Positions 48,478 through 56,375 of a stretch of DNA of 64,000 nt are shown here, piece after piece (position 1 is the stretch's first letter; the number at the start of each line of letters is the position of its first letter). Origin of the DNA: Streptomyces brasiliensis. Lineage in GTDB: Bacteria > Actinomycetota > Actinomycetes > Streptomycetales > Streptomycetaceae. The position numbers and the translations under genes are program-made. Where the stretch lies: NCBI RefSeq assembly GCF_014647875.1, contig NZ_BMQA01000001.1, forward strand, positions 682,001-746,000, written 5' to 3'. The notes beneath the pieces are model-generated. The model made no database searches and was not told where the DNA came from. It worked only from the letters and a program-made list of their open reading frames with translations.

Positions 48478-49572
48478 ATGACTCAGCGCTACTGCTCGCT
48501 CCCGCGGCAGTCGGCCCCCTCCTACGCACCGGGGCTGACCGCGAAGCGGCTGAGCGCGCTGCTGAGCGGACGGCGCATGTGGATCAACGGGACGGTCCTG
48601 CACTACTACTTCTTCGACGCCGAGGACGGCTCCGACGACACCTCTGTGATACCGGTGCCGGGGACCGGGGAACTGCGGCGGATGCCGTGGGCCGGTGCCA
48701 AGGAGCAGCAGGACGTCGTACGGGAGTGCTTCCGCGAGTGGCAGGAGCTGGGCATCGGCCTGCGGTTCGCCGAGGTCGGTGACCGTCGCGAGGCAGAGCT
48801 GCGCATCGGTTTCCAGCCCGGTGACGGCTCCTGGTCGGCGGTGGGCCGCGACGCGCTCTCGGCCGGCCTGGACGAACGCACGATGAACCTGGGCTGGGAC
48901 CTGACCGCGCCGGGCGGACACGGAACGGCCCTGCACGAGATCGGCCACGCGCTGGGGCTGCTGCACGAGCACCAGAGCCCGTTCTCCGGCTTCCACTGGG
49001 ACGACGAGGCCGTGTACGCCGAGCTGGCGGGCCCACCGAACTTCTGGGGCCGGGAGCGGACGTACGACAACGTCCTGCGCAAGCTGGACCCGTCCGAGGT
49101 CAACGGCTCGGTGTGGGACCCGCAGTCGATCATGCAGTACCCCTTCGCACCGGGTCTGATCCTGGAGCCGGAGCAGTACCGCGGGGGCCTCCACCCGCCG
49201 GGCACGCTGTCCCCGGCGGACAAGGAGTGCGCGCTCCGCTGGTACCCGCCCCGGGGTCCCGTCGAACCGGCCGGGCTGGCCCCGTTCCGGTCGGCGCCGC
49301 TGCGCCTGGCCCCGGGCGGACAGGCCGACTTCACCATCGAGCCACCGGAGACCCGCACCTACACGGTGGGCGCCTTCGGCGAGGGCGACCGGGTCGTCGT
49401 GATCTTCGAGGAACGCGACGGGGAACCGCGCTTCCTCGCGGGTCATGACGACGGAGGCACACCGCACGACGCAACACTCAAGGTCCGGCTCGTGAAGGAC
49501 CGCCGCTACTTCGTCCGCGTCCGCCTGTACTCCGCCTGGGGTTCGGGCGAAACGGCCGTCATGTGCTGGTGA
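48478..49572 (+). CDS. Astacin-like zinc metalloprotease
   Basis: The 364-residue protein carries the extended zinc site HEIGHALGLLHEHQSPF (HExxHxxGxxHE) and the Met-turn SIMQYPF, placing it in the astacin (M12A) group. The C-terminal 90 residues form a beta domain (APGGQADFTIEPPETRTYTV and RRYFVRVRLYS) similar to bacterial pre-peptidase domains. The N-terminus (MTQRYCSLPRQSAPSYAPG) lacks a signal peptide, unusual for an astacin. The ribosome site is weak. It is the third protease encoded within seven kilobases and is divergent from the ATPase-LuxR gene. Confidence 0.85.
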   Translation: MTQRYCSLPRQSAPSYAPGLTAKRLSALLSGRRMWINGTVLHYYFFDAEDGSDDTSVIPVPGTGELRRMPWAGAKEQQDVVRECFREWQELGIGLRFAEVGDRREAELRIGFQPGDGSWSAVGRDALSAGLDERTMNLGWDLTAPGGHGTALHEIGHALGLLHEHQSPFSGFHWDDEAVYAELAGPPNFWGRERTYDNVLRKLDPSEVNGSVWDPQSIMQYPFAPGLILEPEQYRGGLHPPGTLSPADKECALRWYPPRGPVEPAGLAPFRSAPLRLAPGGQADFTIEPPETRTYTVGAFGEGDRVVVIFEERDGEPRFLAGHDDGGTPHDATLKVRLVKDRRYFVRVRLYSAWGSGETAVMCW

Positions 49573-49627
49573 CAGCACGGGCCGCGGCACGCGGGCGCTG
49601 AGACCACCTGTCCGGCGCCGGGGGAGC

Positions 49628-49669
49628 GGCCGGGCACGTTGCCTTCGGGGGAGGGAAACGTGCCCGGCC
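49628..49669 (+). terminator. Terminator hairpin after metalloprotease gene
   Basis: GGCCGGGCACGTT (49628-49640) pairs exactly with AACGTGCCCGGCC (49657-49669), 13 base pairs around a 16-base loop. It lies 55 bases past the stop and before the end of the convergent monooxygenase remnant. Confidence 0.65.
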
Positions 49670-49798
49670 ACGCCGGCGCCTCATGTCCGTTCTCCCACGG
49701 CAGGCAGGGGTTCACTGCCGCAACCGTGCGGGAGCATTGCAACCGCGTGAAGACCCACCCGCCCAGGGTCGGCCGAGGCCAGGATGATGGGGCCATGC

Positions 49799-50095
49799 TC
49801 ATCGTCCTGTCCGGCCTGCCGGGACGCGGGCCGGGTCGAGCAGGCTCAGGGTCGTCGCGGCGGTGAAGAGCCTGATGCGCTTCGTGAGCGCGGCGAGATG
49901 ACTGAGCACCACCGGCGGCGAGGAGGAGATGAACGGACGCTCGTGCCGCTCCCCCACGCCGAAACCGTCGAAGCCCAGCTCCTCGGCGAGCAGCACGTTG
50001 TCGACGACTTCCCGGAAACGCTCGTGCGTGGACTTCTCCACGCCCATGACCGGGTCCGGGCGGTGCACGATCAGGGTGATGGCGAGGAACCTCAG
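49799..50095 (-). pseudogene. Truncated LLM-class flavin monooxygenase
   Basis: A 98-residue frame matches only the N-terminus of a luciferase-like flavin monooxygenase: LRFLAITLIVHRPDPVMGVE, NVLLAEELGFDGFGVGERHE, RPFISSSPPVVLSHLAALTK and RIRLFTAATTLSLLDP, then it diverges and stops. The rest of the TIM barrel is absent. It begins at CTG overlapping the upstream stop (CTGA), where an ATGA overlap would be expected, so the start codon also appears mutated. Remnant of a third monooxygenase in the operon. Confidence 0.65.
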
Positions 50096-51465
50096 GACGC
50101 CACCCGGTCGGTGCGCGCCTCGTCCGGGTGGGTGAGGCCGAGGTGGTCGCGCAGGGTGGTGCCCTCGTAGTCGGCGCGGAACACGCCCTGTTCCTGGAGC
50201 AGCGGGACGACCTTGTCGGCGAACACGTCGAGGCCGCCCGGGGTGATGTGCGGGACGAGGATGAATCCGTCGCCGGCGTCGGCCTGGACGAACTCGTTGA
50301 TCGTCCGGGCGACGGTGGCGGGAGCGCCGACGAAGTTCTGCCGGTTGCCGGTCTCGATGACCAGGTCGCGGATGGACCACTTGTTGGCGGCGGCGAGTTC
50401 GCGCCACTCACGGGCGATGGCGAGCGGGTCACGGTACATCCGGACCTGGGCGCGACCGCGGGAGATGTGCTCCGCGCTCACGTTCGGGTCGATGTCGGGC
50501 AGCGGGCCGTCCGGGTCGTACGACGACAGGTCCCGGTTCCAGACGAACTCGAGGTGCTTGAGGGCGGTGGCCCCGCTGACCTGGGCCCGGCGGACCTCGC
50601 GGGCCAGCTCGGCGGCCTCCTCGTCGGTGTCGCCGAGGACGAAGGTCGCCGCGGGCAGGATGAGCAACTGGTCGTGCGCACGGCCGTACTTGGCGAGACG
50701 TGCCTTGACGTCGGTGTAGAACGCCTGGCCCTCCTTCAGCGTGGCGTACCGGCTGAAGATCGCGTCGGCGCTCGAGGCGGCGAACTCGCGCCCCTCGTCG
50801 GAGTCGCCGGCCTGGAAGATCACCGGACGGCCCTGCGGGGAGCGCGGGACGTTGAACCGCCCGTGGATGTCGAAGTGCCGCCCCCGGTGGACGAAGGCGC
50901 CGGCCTTGGCGTCGCGCAGGAAGGTGCCGGTGGCCTGGTCGGCAAGGATCTCGTCGCCGTACCAGGAGTCGAAGAGTTCGTTCGCGGTGGTCAGGAACTC
51001 CTCGGCGCGGGAATAGCGCTCCTCCTGCGGCAGGAAGCCGCCACGCCGGAAGTTCTCGCCGGTGAAGGCGTCCCAGGAGGTGACCACGTTCCAGGCGGAG
51101 CGTCCGCCGGAGAGATGGTCGAGGCTGGCGAACTGGCGGGCCACCTCATAGGGCTCGTTGAAGGTGGAGTTGATGGTGCCGGTCAGGCCGAGGCGGTCGG
51201 TGACGGCTGCCAGCGCGGCCAGCACGGTGAAGGTGTCGGGGCGGCCCACCACGTCCAAGTCGTAGATTTTTCCCCCCTGTTCGCGCAGCCGAAGGCCCTC
51301 GGCGAGGAACAGGAAGTCGAACTTGGCGCGTTCGGCGGTCTTCGCGAAGTGCGCGAAGGAGCTGAACTCGATGTGGCTGCCGGCGGCCGGGTCGCTCCAC
51401 ACGGTGGTGTTGTTGACGCCGGGGAAGTGGGCGGCCAGATGGATCTGCTTCTGCCGTTTGCTCAT
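50092..51465 (-). CDS. LLM-class flavin monooxygenase, NtaA/SnaA/DszA type
   Basis: The 457-residue protein is an FMNH2-dependent two-component monooxygenase of the nitrilotriacetate/pristinamycin/dibenzothiophene sulfone group. Landmarks are FDFLFLAEGLRLR, TGTINSTFNEPYEVARQFAS, LDHLSGGRSAWNVVTSWDAF and NFRRGG, HRGRHFDIHGRFNVPRSPQG and PVIFQAGDSDEGREFAA. It needs a flavin reductase, not encoded nearby. It follows another LLM gene by 21 bases and an ABC importer operon. In streptomycetes such enzymes often release sulfite from organosulfur compounds; the leader peptides here support a sulfur role. Confidence 0.9.
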   Translation of the reverse strand: MSKRQKQIHLAAHFPGVNNTTVWSDPAAGSHIEFSSFAHFAKTAERAKFDFLFLAEGLRLREQGGKIYDLDVVGRPDTFTVLAALAAVTDRLGLTGTINSTFNEPYEVARQFASLDHLSGGRSAWNVVTSWDAFTGENFRRGGFLPQEERYSRAEEFLTTANELFDSWYGDEILADQATGTFLRDAKAGAFVHRGRHFDIHGRFNVPRSPQGRPVIFQAGDSDEGREFAASSADAIFSRYATLKEGQAFYTDVKARLAKYGRAHDQLLILPAATFVLGDTDEEAAELAREVRRAQVSGATALKHLEFVWNRDLSSYDPDGPLPDIDPNVSAEHISRGRAQVRMYRDPLAIAREWRELAAANKWSIRDLVIETGNRQNFVGAPATVARTINEFVQADAGDGFILVPHITPGGLDVFADKVVPLLQEQGVFRADYEGTTLRDHLGLTHPDEARTDRVAS

Positions 51466-51486
51466 GATCGGTGCGGTCCCTCCGGC

Positions 51487-52695
51487 TCAGGCGGCTGCGA
51501 AGCGGTTGGCGGGGCGGTCGAGCCCGAGAAGCCCGCGCAGGGTGTCGGCCTCGTAGGCGTGCCGGAAGCGGCCGCGGCGCTGGAGTTCGGGCACCAGGCC
51601 GCGCGTGATCTTCGGCAGGTCATGGTCGGCCACGGCCGGCCGCAGCCGGAACCCGGTCAGGCCGCCCTCGGCCAACTCCTCCAGAAGATCGGCGAGTTGG
51701 ACCGGCGTTCCGGTGAAGATCCGGGCGTCGCTCGTGTACGGCTCCCCCGCGAGGGCCTCGAGCCGCTCCCGGCGCGCCCGCGCCCCGGCCTGGTCGTCGT
51801 CGAGGAAGACCACGAGGTCGCCGAGGACGTGCAGGGGCTGGTCGGCGCGTCCGGCCACGGCCTGTTCGGCGCGGATCTCGGCGACGATCGCGCGGGCCTG
51901 GTCGGTGTCGTGCGGGGTGACGTACCCGACGTCCGCCTGCCGGGCCACGAGCCGGTACGGCACCGTCTGGTGGGCCAGCGCGGTCACGACCGGCTGCCCC
52001 TGCGGCGGCCGGGGCGTGATGGAGGGGCCCTTGACACTGAAGTGACGGCCCTCGAAGTCGATGTAGTGCAGCTTGTCGCGGTCGATGAAGCGGCCGGTGG
52101 CGACCTCCCGGATCTCCGCGTCGTCCTCCCAGCTGTCCCAGAGTCTGCGCACGACCTCGACGTAGTCGGCGGCCTCGTCGAACAGGTCGACCACCAGGTC
52201 CTGCGCGGCCGGGCTGTCGTACGCCTCGATCCGGGGGATCGTGCGGCGGCCGAAGTGGGCGGCCTCGTTCGGGCGGGCGTCGATCTGGACGCGCAGCCCG
52301 GCACGGCCGGCGCTCACATGGTCGAGGGTGGCTGTCGCCTTGGATATATGGAACGGCTCCGTGTGTGTGGCCACCACGGTCGGCACCAGACCTATGTGCC
52401 GGGTGAGGGGCGCAACGCGGGAGGCGACAAGGACGGCGTCGAGCCGGCCGCGTACCTGGTCCGTGCGCTCGTCGGGTTCGAGGAAATGCGAGGACTGCGG
52501 GCCGAGTCCGTCCTCGAAGGTCACGAAGTCGATCAGACCGTGCTCGGCCTCGGTGACCAGATCGGCCCAGTAAGCGGCGGTGAACAGCTCCCGGGGCCGG
52601 GCCACCGGCTCGCGCCAGGAGGCCGGGTGCCAGCCGGTGCCGTCGAGGGCGACGGCGAGATGCAGGGGCGCGGATGCGGAAGAAGATGACGACAC
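51487..52695 (-). CDS. LLM-class flavin monooxygenase, second paralogue
   Basis: The 402-residue protein is another LLM-class monooxygenase: LHLAVALDGTGWHPASWRE, LIDFVTFEDGLGPQ, HIGLVPTVVATHTEPFHISK and ATLDHVSAGRAGLRVQIDA, FEGRHFSVKGPSITPRPPQG. GTG 52695 has AGGAAGG eight bases upstream; 5' extension has no homology. It is the first enzyme after a short leader peptide and hairpin. Expected reaction: FMNH2/O2-dependent C-S bond cleavage or N/C-oxidation of a small organic molecule. Specific substrate unknown. Confidence 0.88.
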   Translation of the reverse strand: MSSSSSASAPLHLAVALDGTGWHPASWREPVARPRELFTAAYWADLVTEAEHGLIDFVTFEDGLGPQSSHFLEPDERTDQVRGRLDAVLVASRVAPLTRHIGLVPTVVATHTEPFHISKATATLDHVSAGRAGLRVQIDARPNEAAHFGRRTIPRIEAYDSPAAQDLVVDLFDEAADYVEVVRRLWDSWEDDAEIREVATGRFIDRDKLHYIDFEGRHFSVKGPSITPRPPQGQPVVTALAHQTVPYRLVARQADVGYVTPHDTDQARAIVAEIRAEQAVAGRADQPLHVLGDLVVFLDDDQAGARARRERLEALAGEPYTSDARIFTGTPVQLADLLEELAEGGLTGFRLRPAVADHDLPKITRGLVPELQRRGRFRHAYEADTLRGLLGLDRPANRFAAA

Positions 52696-52728
52696 GAGGG
52701 TGCCTTCCTGGATGTCCGTACGAGAACG

Positions 52729-52754
52729 CGGGCCCGCGCGGGAGGGCGGGCCCG
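52729..52754 (-). terminator. Attenuator-like hairpin between leader peptide and monooxygenase
   Basis: Two copies of the self-complementary octamer CGGGCCCG (52729-52736, 52747-52754) can pair with a 10-base loop, 15 bases after the leader peptide stop and 34 before the monooxygenase start. The position suits ribosome-controlled termination. Confidence 0.5.
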
Positions 52755-52769
52755 GCGGCTGGGGCAGCG

Positions 52770-52856
52770 TCAGGAGCAACAGAGCGCGCCGGCCACGCGC
52801 AGAAGATCGATGTGGGACCGGGAGTGGAGGCGGACGGCACGGCGGATACGTGTCAT
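52770..52856 (-). CDS. Putative leader peptide, 28 aa, ending ALCCS
   Basis: The 28-residue peptide begins MTRIRRAVRLHSRSHIDLLR and ends VAGALCCS. The core R-x-HIDLLRV-x-x-ALC is the pattern of short leader peptides found ahead of sulfur-assimilation genes in Streptomyces. Two adjacent Cys codons near the end could make ribosomes pause when charged tRNA-Cys is low. GGAGAGGA lies just before ATG 52856. The monooxygenase genes follow after a hairpin. Confidence 0.75.
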   Translation of the reverse strand: MTRIRRAVRLHSRSHIDLLRVAGALCCS

Positions 52857-52980
52857 GTCCTCTCCTCCGTTCGTCGGGCGCGTCGGGCCGAACGGCGAGC
52901 GCGGCGCACATCTCGTCGTGGGTGCGAACACCGCGCCCGACCCGTCTGTTCCCTGCCGCGCGAAACCGCGCGACAGCTGA

Positions 52981-54006
52981 TCACGCATTGTCGAGCGGCA
53001 GCCCGGGCGGGTTGACCTCGGACTTGGCCACGGCCTCGTTGGAGAGGTTCCAGGCGGCCAGCCACTTGGCGTACTGCCCGTTCTCGATCAAGTAGTTGAT
53101 CGCGGCGGCGATGGGCCCGGCCAGGCCGCTGTCCTTCTTGACGGTGGCGGCGATCAGGCCCTGCAGCGTCTCGCCGGCACCGGAGAAGGTGCCCGCGCTA
53201 CGGGTCGCCTTGGGCGTGTTCGCCGTCTTGGCGATGTTGTAGGCGATGCCCGGGTTGGGGCCGAGGAACGCGTCGATCTTGCCGCTGCTGAGCGCGAGAT
53301 AGGTGCCGTTGCGGTCCGGGTAGTACTTGACGGTGAGCTTCTTGCCCTCGCTCTCCAGCTTCTTCTTCCACTCCAGGAGGATCTTCTCCTGGTTGGTGCC
53401 GGAGCCGACGGAGACGGTCAGGCCCGCGAGGTTCTCGTAGTTCCCGTCGAAGTTCCACGTGCTGGCCTTGGGCACCTCGAAACCGAGGTCGTCCTTGCGG
53501 TAGGACGCGAACTCGTACTTCCGCTTGCGCTCCTCGGTGACGGTGATGTTCGTGAAACCGACGTCGACCTTGCCGCTGTCGATGCCGACGAAGAGGTTCT
53601 CCCAGGTGAAGTTCTTGTTCTCGGCCTTGAGCCCGAGGACCGCGGCGACCAGCCGGCCGAGGTCGGGCTCGGAGCCGGTGAGGGTCTTCTGGTCGCTGCC
53701 CACGTAGTCCAGCGGCGCGAAGCCGGCGGGCAGGGCGCCGTGTCCGATGACGAGCTTGCCGCTCTTGCGTACGGACTCGGGCAACTGCGCGCTGATGGAC
53801 TTGACCTCGGAGACCTTCAGGGCGGTCTCCTTCGCGGCGCCGTTGGAGAGTTGGCCGACGCTCACGCTGCCGGAGGCGGCGGCGTCGGTCTTCGTCGCGG
53901 CGTCGCTGTCACCGCCGCAGGCGGCGAGGCCGGTGGCCAGGGTGGCGACGGCGGTCGCCGCGGTGATGCCGCGTATCAGGCTGCGTCGGGTGAAGTGGGC
54001 AGACAT
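52981..54006 (-). CDS. ABC transporter substrate-binding lipoprotein, family 3
   Basis: The 341-residue protein has a Tat-like/lipoprotein signal (TRRSLIRGITAATAVATLAT then lipobox LAAC) and the polar amino acid binding fold: GKLVIGHGALPAGFAPLDYV, GSEPDLGRLVAAVLGL, DSGKVDVGFTNITVTEERKR and a C-terminal GQYAKWLAAW. It would capture a small ligand, perhaps an amino acid, cystine-like or organosulfur compound, for the ATPase and permease encoded just upstream. AAGGA lies six bases before ATG 54006. Confidence 0.92.
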   Translation of the reverse strand: MSAHFTRRSLIRGITAATAVATLATGLAACGGDSDAATKTDAAASGSVSVGQLSNGAAKETALKVSEVKSISAQLPESVRKSGKLVIGHGALPAGFAPLDYVGSDQKTLTGSEPDLGRLVAAVLGLKAENKNFTWENLFVGIDSGKVDVGFTNITVTEERKRKYEFASYRKDDLGFEVPKASTWNFDGNYENLAGLTVSVGSGTNQEKILLEWKKKLESEGKKLTVKYYPDRNGTYLALSSGKIDAFLGPNPGIAYNIAKTANTPKATRSAGTFSGAGETLQGLIAATVKKDSGLAGPIAAAINYLIENGQYAKWLAAWNLSNEAVAKSEVNPPGLPLDNA

Positions 54007-54071
54007 GGTCGTCCTTCGCGTGGCTGGGAGCGGGTGTGAGGAACGGCGTGGGGGGACAGTCGTGGGGCGGA

Positions 54072-54866
54072 TCAGAGGACCTTGCTGAGGAAGTCCCGGG
54101 TCCGTTCGTGCTGCGGCTTGTCCAGCACCTGGGCGGGCGGGCCCTGTTCGACGATCCGGCCGTCGTCGATGAAGACGATCCGGTCGGCGACCTCGCGGGC
54201 GAAGCCGATCTCGTGGGTGACGATGACGAGGGTGGTGCCGCTGGTCGCCAGGTCCTTGATGACGGAGAGCACCTCGCCGACGAGTTCCGGGTCGAGCGCG
54301 GAGGTCGGCTCGTCGAAGAGGATGATCCCGGGGCGCAGCGCGAGGGCGCGGGCGATGGCCACACGCTGCTGCTGACCGCCGGAGAGCTGCCGCGGGTAAG
54401 CGCCGGCCTTGTCGGCGAGTCCGACGCGGCCGAGGAGTTCGCGGGCCAGTTCCAGGGCCGCGGGCTTGGCCAGCCTGCGGGTCGCCACGGGGGCGGCAGC
54501 CACGTTGTCCAGCACGGTCAGGTGCGGGAAGAGGTTGAAGTTCTGGAAGACGAAGCCGATGCGGCTTCGCTGGGCCAGGATGGCGCGCTCGCTGAGTTCC
54601 TTGAGGCGGTCCCCGCTGCGCTTCACGCCGATCAGCTCGCCGTTGACGCTCACGTACCCGATCTCGGGCCGCTCCAGGTGGTTGATGACCCTCAGCAGGG
54701 TGGACTTGCCGGAGCCGGACGGGCCGAGGATCACGGTGACCTCCCCGGGCCGGACGGTCAGCTGGACCCCGTCGAGGACCCGGTGGGCGCCATACCACTT
54801 GTGCACGTCGTGCACCTCGACCGCGGCGGGCACGGCCTGCGGGACGGTGAGCGCTCCGGTGGTCAT
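54072..54866 (-). CDS. ABC transporter ATPase, polar amino acid type
   Basis: The 264-residue ATPase resembles GlnQ/HisP/TcyC proteins: Walker A LGPSGSGKSTLLRVINHLE, Q-loop VFQNFNLFPHLTVLDNV, signature LSGGQQQRVAIARALA, Walker B ILFDEPTSALDPE and switch His in IVTHEIGFAREVAD. It powers import with the permease encoded upstream; start and stop overlap as ATGA at 54863-54866, ensuring matched translation. Confidence 0.95.
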   Translation of the reverse strand: MTTGALTVPQAVPAAVEVHDVHKWYGAHRVLDGVQLTVRPGEVTVILGPSGSGKSTLLRVINHLERPEIGYVSVNGELIGVKRSGDRLKELSERAILAQRSRIGFVFQNFNLFPHLTVLDNVAAAPVATRRLAKPAALELARELLGRVGLADKAGAYPRQLSGGQQQRVAIARALALRPGIILFDEPTSALDPELVGEVLSVIKDLATSGTTLVIVTHEIGFAREVADRIVFIDDGRIVEQGPPAQVLDKPQHERTRDFLSKVL

Positions 54867-55840
54867 ACGGCGGCCTCCCTGCGCACGCGCTCGCGCAGGC
54901 CGCGCAGGGCGGTGCGGAACTTCTGCAGTGGGGTCGGCGGCAGGGAGCGCGTGGCGCCCCGGGCGTAGTACCGCTCGACGTAGAACTGGACGACGGACAC
55001 GAGGCTCGTGAGGATCAGGTACCAGACGGTGACCACGAGCAGCAGCGGCACGATGTCGCCGGGGTAGGTCGCGCCCATCGTCTGCGCCGTGCCGAAGAGG
55101 TCGAGCAGCGACACGTAGAAGACCAGGGACGTGCTCTTGATCAGGCCGATGAGCTGGTTGACGTAGTTCGGGGTGATGGACCGGAGGGCCTGCGGGAAGA
55201 CGATCCGGGTGAACTGGTAGCGCTTGGGCAGGCCGAGCGCGTCCGCCGCCTCGTGCTGGCCCTGGTCGACGGAGAGGATGCCGCCGCGGACGACCTCGGA
55301 GGCGTACGCCGCCTCGTTGAGGCTGAGGCCCACGACCGCGACCGTCATGTCGGTGGCGAGCCGGGACTCGTCGAAGGTGACGAACGCCGGGCCGAAGGGG
55401 ATGCCGAGGCTCAACGTCTGGTACAGGGCACTGAAGTTGTAGAGGAAGATCAGGACGACGATCAGCGGCACGGAACGGAACAGCCAGGTGTACGTCCAGC
55501 TCGCGGCGCGCAGGACGGGGCTGCCGGAGAGCCTGGCCAGCGCCAGCAGGATGCCGCCGAACAGGCCCAGCGCAGCGCTGAGCGCGGTGACTTCGAGGGT
55601 GATGAGCAGCCCGTCGAGCAGGGTGGGGCGCAGGAACCAGTAGCCGAAGCGGTCCCACTGGTAGAAGGTGTTCGTGGCCAGTCCGTGCACGATCTGCGCG
55701 GAGAGGACCAGCACGACGGCGGTGAGGATCCACCGCCCGGGACGGCGCAGCGGCTGAACTCGCTGAGCGCTGAGTACCTTTGATGGTGCGTCGGCTGGTG
55801 GTGCCGCGGCGAGGAACACGGTGCCTGGGGGTTCAGTCAT
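54863..55840 (-). CDS. ABC transporter permease, HisM/GlnP type
   Basis: The 325-residue membrane protein has five to six helices and the EAA-type loop contacting the ATPase (DQGQHEAADALGLPKRYQFT, RIVFPQALRSI). The segment TLLDGLLITLEVTALSAALG and LARLSGSPVLRAASWTYTWL and FRSVPLIVVLIFLYNF are typical of polar amino acid permeases. It is the first gene of the importer operon, 167 bases downstream of a leader peptide with a hairpin between. No second permease is present, so it may form a homodimer. Confidence 0.93.
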   Translation of the reverse strand: MTEPPGTVFLAAAPPADAPSKVLSAQRVQPLRRPGRWILTAVVLVLSAQIVHGLATNTFYQWDRFGYWFLRPTLLDGLLITLEVTALSAALGLFGGILLALARLSGSPVLRAASWTYTWLFRSVPLIVVLIFLYNFSALYQTLSLGIPFGPAFVTFDESRLATDMTVAVVGLSLNEAAYASEVVRGGILSVDQGQHEAADALGLPKRYQFTRIVFPQALRSITPNYVNQLIGLIKSTSLVFYVSLLDLFGTAQTMGATYPGDIVPLLLVVTVWYLILTSLVSVVQFYVERYYARGATRSLPPTPLQKFRTALRGLRERVRREAAV

Positions 55841-55887
55841 GGTGGGCTCCGGCGGGAGTCGGAACCCCGGACCGCGGCGAGCCGGGT

Positions 55888-55919
55888 ATGCGTCACCACG
55901 ACGGCGCGGCGTGACGCAT
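55888..55919 (-). terminator. Attenuator-like hairpin before ABC permease
   Basis: ATGCGTCAC (55888-55896) pairs perfectly with GTGACGCAT (55911-55919) around 14 bases, located between the leader peptide stop (56007) and the permease start (55840). Confidence 0.5.
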
Positions 55920-56006
55920 GGGAACGCTCGGTGACCGGGGGCTGGGCGGACGACGGCACACCGCGCGTGCGGTGTTCGTCAGGAACGCGGGGGCTGGAAG
56001 AAGGCG

Positions 56007-56111
56007 TCAGCCCCGACAGCGGGCACGGCCCGATGCGGTACAGAGAGCGCTGTTCACGCGGAGCAGATCGACGGCTCGGTCGGCGACGAGCAGACCGGCG
56101 TACGGTGGCAC
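56007..56111 (-). CDS. Putative leader peptide, 34 aa, with DLLRVNSALC core
   Basis: From GTG 56111 a 34-residue frame reads VPPYAGLLVADRAVDLLRVN then SALCTASGRARCRG. The core RAVDLLRV-x-SALC matches the sulfur-gene leader pattern, with a Cys codon at the end of the core and another near the C-terminus. The frame is open further 5' (possible ATG at 56159 or 56294). It precedes the ABC importer operon, with a hairpin between. AGGG lies four bases before the GTG. Confidence 0.6.
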   Translation of the reverse strand: MPPYAGLLVADRAVDLLRVNSALCTASGRARCRG

Positions 56112-56310
56112 GCAGCCCTGGGGGCGGCCGGCGGCCGTCCTGAGAGCTGCGTCCATGGCGTCACCCGTCACTGTTCGGGGCCCGTGGGCCCTCGCGCTTA
56201 CCGAAACGTCATCCGGTCCGGTCGTCACCTGGGGCACCCCACCGCGGTGCGAGGGTTGCCGGTCAGCAAGCCAGGGCTTGTCGCTGACGCTCATGACCGT
56301 TCTGAGCGGT

Positions 56311-56340
56311 AAGTAAGGCAGTTGACCGTTCGAATGTCAA
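56311..56340 (-). promoter_or_regulatory. Promoter candidate for ABC importer operon
   Basis: On the minus strand, TTGACA (56340-56335) is followed after 18 bases by TTACTT (56316-56311). This would start transcription near 56304 and give a leader of about 190 bases before the peptide. The spacer contains the TTGAC/GTCAA dyad (TTGACATTCGAACGGTCAA), a possible operator. Confidence 0.45.
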
Positions 56341-56375
56341 CGCCCGTCCATGGACTGGGACGGCCATGTCCCCAC

